Positions 63,519 to 64,000 of a stretch of 64,000 nucleotides of DNA are shown here, one piece after another (positions within the stretch are counted from its first letter, which is position 1; each line of letters begins with the position of its first letter). A program made the translations under genes and the position numbers. A model generated the notes under the pieces. That model ran no database searches. It saw only the letters and a program-made list of their open reading frames with translations, and was not told the DNA's origin. This DNA is from Photobacterium indicum (GTDB taxonomy: Bacteria; Pseudomonadota; Gammaproteobacteria; Enterobacterales; Vibrionaceae). The DNA is taken from the NCBI RefSeq assembly GCF_003026215.1, contig NZ_PYOC01000015.1, positions 1-64,000 on the forward strand, given 5' to 3'.

Positions 63519-64000
63519 GGTTGAACTGTCTCCAAGTTCGCCATCATGGCCAATGTTTCACTGCATAAGCGAGTGAAGTTTTCCGGAATACTTGAAGTCG
63601 TGATGAGCAGGCACATCAGACCGAGTAGCATGGTCATCGGAAAGCCGAGTGCAAAAACATTTAGCTGAGGAGCGGCGCGGTTCATCATGCCGAAAGCACC
63701 GTTAACCAGTAGCATCGCGCATACAGCGGGAAGTGCTAATAGAAAGGCAGCCGCAATCAGCCAGCCTAACCGCATTACCACGGAATACAGTGCATCTTGG
63801 CTCGGCATTTCGCCAACGGGCCACACCTTAAAGCTTTGCACGACCACATCGAGTGCCACTAAATGACCGTCTAGCGCGAGAAACAACAGCAATATGTAGA
63901 GCTGGTAGTATTTACCAAGTGTTGGAATGCTAACGCCATTAATCGGGTCATTGCTCATCGCCATGCCTAACCCCATTTGCATTGATAAGATCTGCCCCAT
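63515..64000 (-). CDS. fliR: flagellar export protein FliR (C-terminal 161 residues; start beyond window)
   Basis: Partial gene: the frame is open to the right edge, so the N-terminal third (about 100 residues of a usual 260) is missing. The visible part has the hydrophobic helices of the export-gate protein FliR, with LDGHLVALDVVVQSF, RLGWLIAAAFLLALPAV and NRAAPQLNVFALGFP, all typical. It is followed by flhB. More flagellar genes are expected beyond the window. Confidence 0.93.
   Translation of the reverse strand: MGQILSMQMGLGMAMSNDPINGVSIPTLGKYYQLYILLLFLALDGHLVALDVVVQSFKVWPVGEMPSQDALYSVVMRLGWLIAAAFLLALPAVCAMLLVNGAFGMMNRAAPQLNVFALGFPMTMLLGLMCLLITTSSIPENFTRLCSETLAMMANLETVQP

Overview
The window is the replication-origin region of the main chromosome of a marine gammaproteobacterium of the Vibrionaceae, most likely a Photobacterium. 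I base this on gene order (parAB-rsmG-mnmG-oriC-mioC-mnmE-yidC-yidD-rnpA-rpmH, then a polar amino-acid ABC transporter, then dnaA-dnaN-recF-gyrB), on Vibrio-like proteins (AtpE, DnaA and a 44-residue RpmH), and on the block yrdA/aroE/hemF/tsaC/purE/yrdD/smg/dprA/LysM divergent from def/fmt/rsmB/trkA. The genus is inference. oriC lies at about 46.45-46.87 kb and most genes point away from it, as expected for replication co-orientation.

Left part (0-22.6 kb). The first 136 bases are the promoter and boxA leader of an rRNA operon that runs off the left edge on the minus strand. Then come housekeeping genes: a gamma-carbonic-anhydrase-like protein, shikimate and heme synthesis, tRNA t6A synthesis, purE with a clear PurR operator but no purK beside it, and the yrdD-smg-dprA-LysM group. 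On the plus strand are protein maturation and formylation (def, fmt), 16S rRNA methylation (rsmB) and potassium uptake (trkA, trkH). Next are a TrhA (hemolysin III) protein, a Spo0M family protein with a long inverted repeat at its promoter, a GntR/FadR regulator, a poorly explained 0.7-kb stretch, then yihD, ccoG, srkA, dsbA, a DUF523 protein and comM.

Middle (22.6-46.4 kb). A complete ilvL-ilvG-M-E-D-A operon for branched-chain amino acids is preceded by a 25-codon Ile/Val/Leu leader peptide and an attenuator. Two paralogous XRE-type regulators follow. Then come amino-sugar genes (glmS with a DeoR-family regulator carrying its own operator-like palindrome, and glmU), the nine-gene F1Fo ATP synthase operon atpIBEFHAGDC, and parB, parA, rsmG and mnmG.

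Right part (46.4-64 kb). oriC has AT-rich 13-mers, four DnaA boxes and about 14 GATC sites. It is followed by mioC, mnmE, the rpmH-rnpA-yidD-yidC group, a cystine-type ABC transporter and the dnaA-dnaN-recF-gyrB operon with inverted DnaA boxes upstream. The window ends in a flagellar export cluster (fliR-flhB-flhA) with no flhF after flhA, which suggests a lateral or secondary flagellar system.

No insertion sequence, prophage, CRISPR array or tRNA gene was recognised. The window is essentially core genome. The less ordinary signals are short: several long inverted repeats at promoters or between operon genes, a parS-like site in the 3' end of recF, the paired XRE regulators, the missing purK, and the unexplained 16.1-16.7 kb interval.
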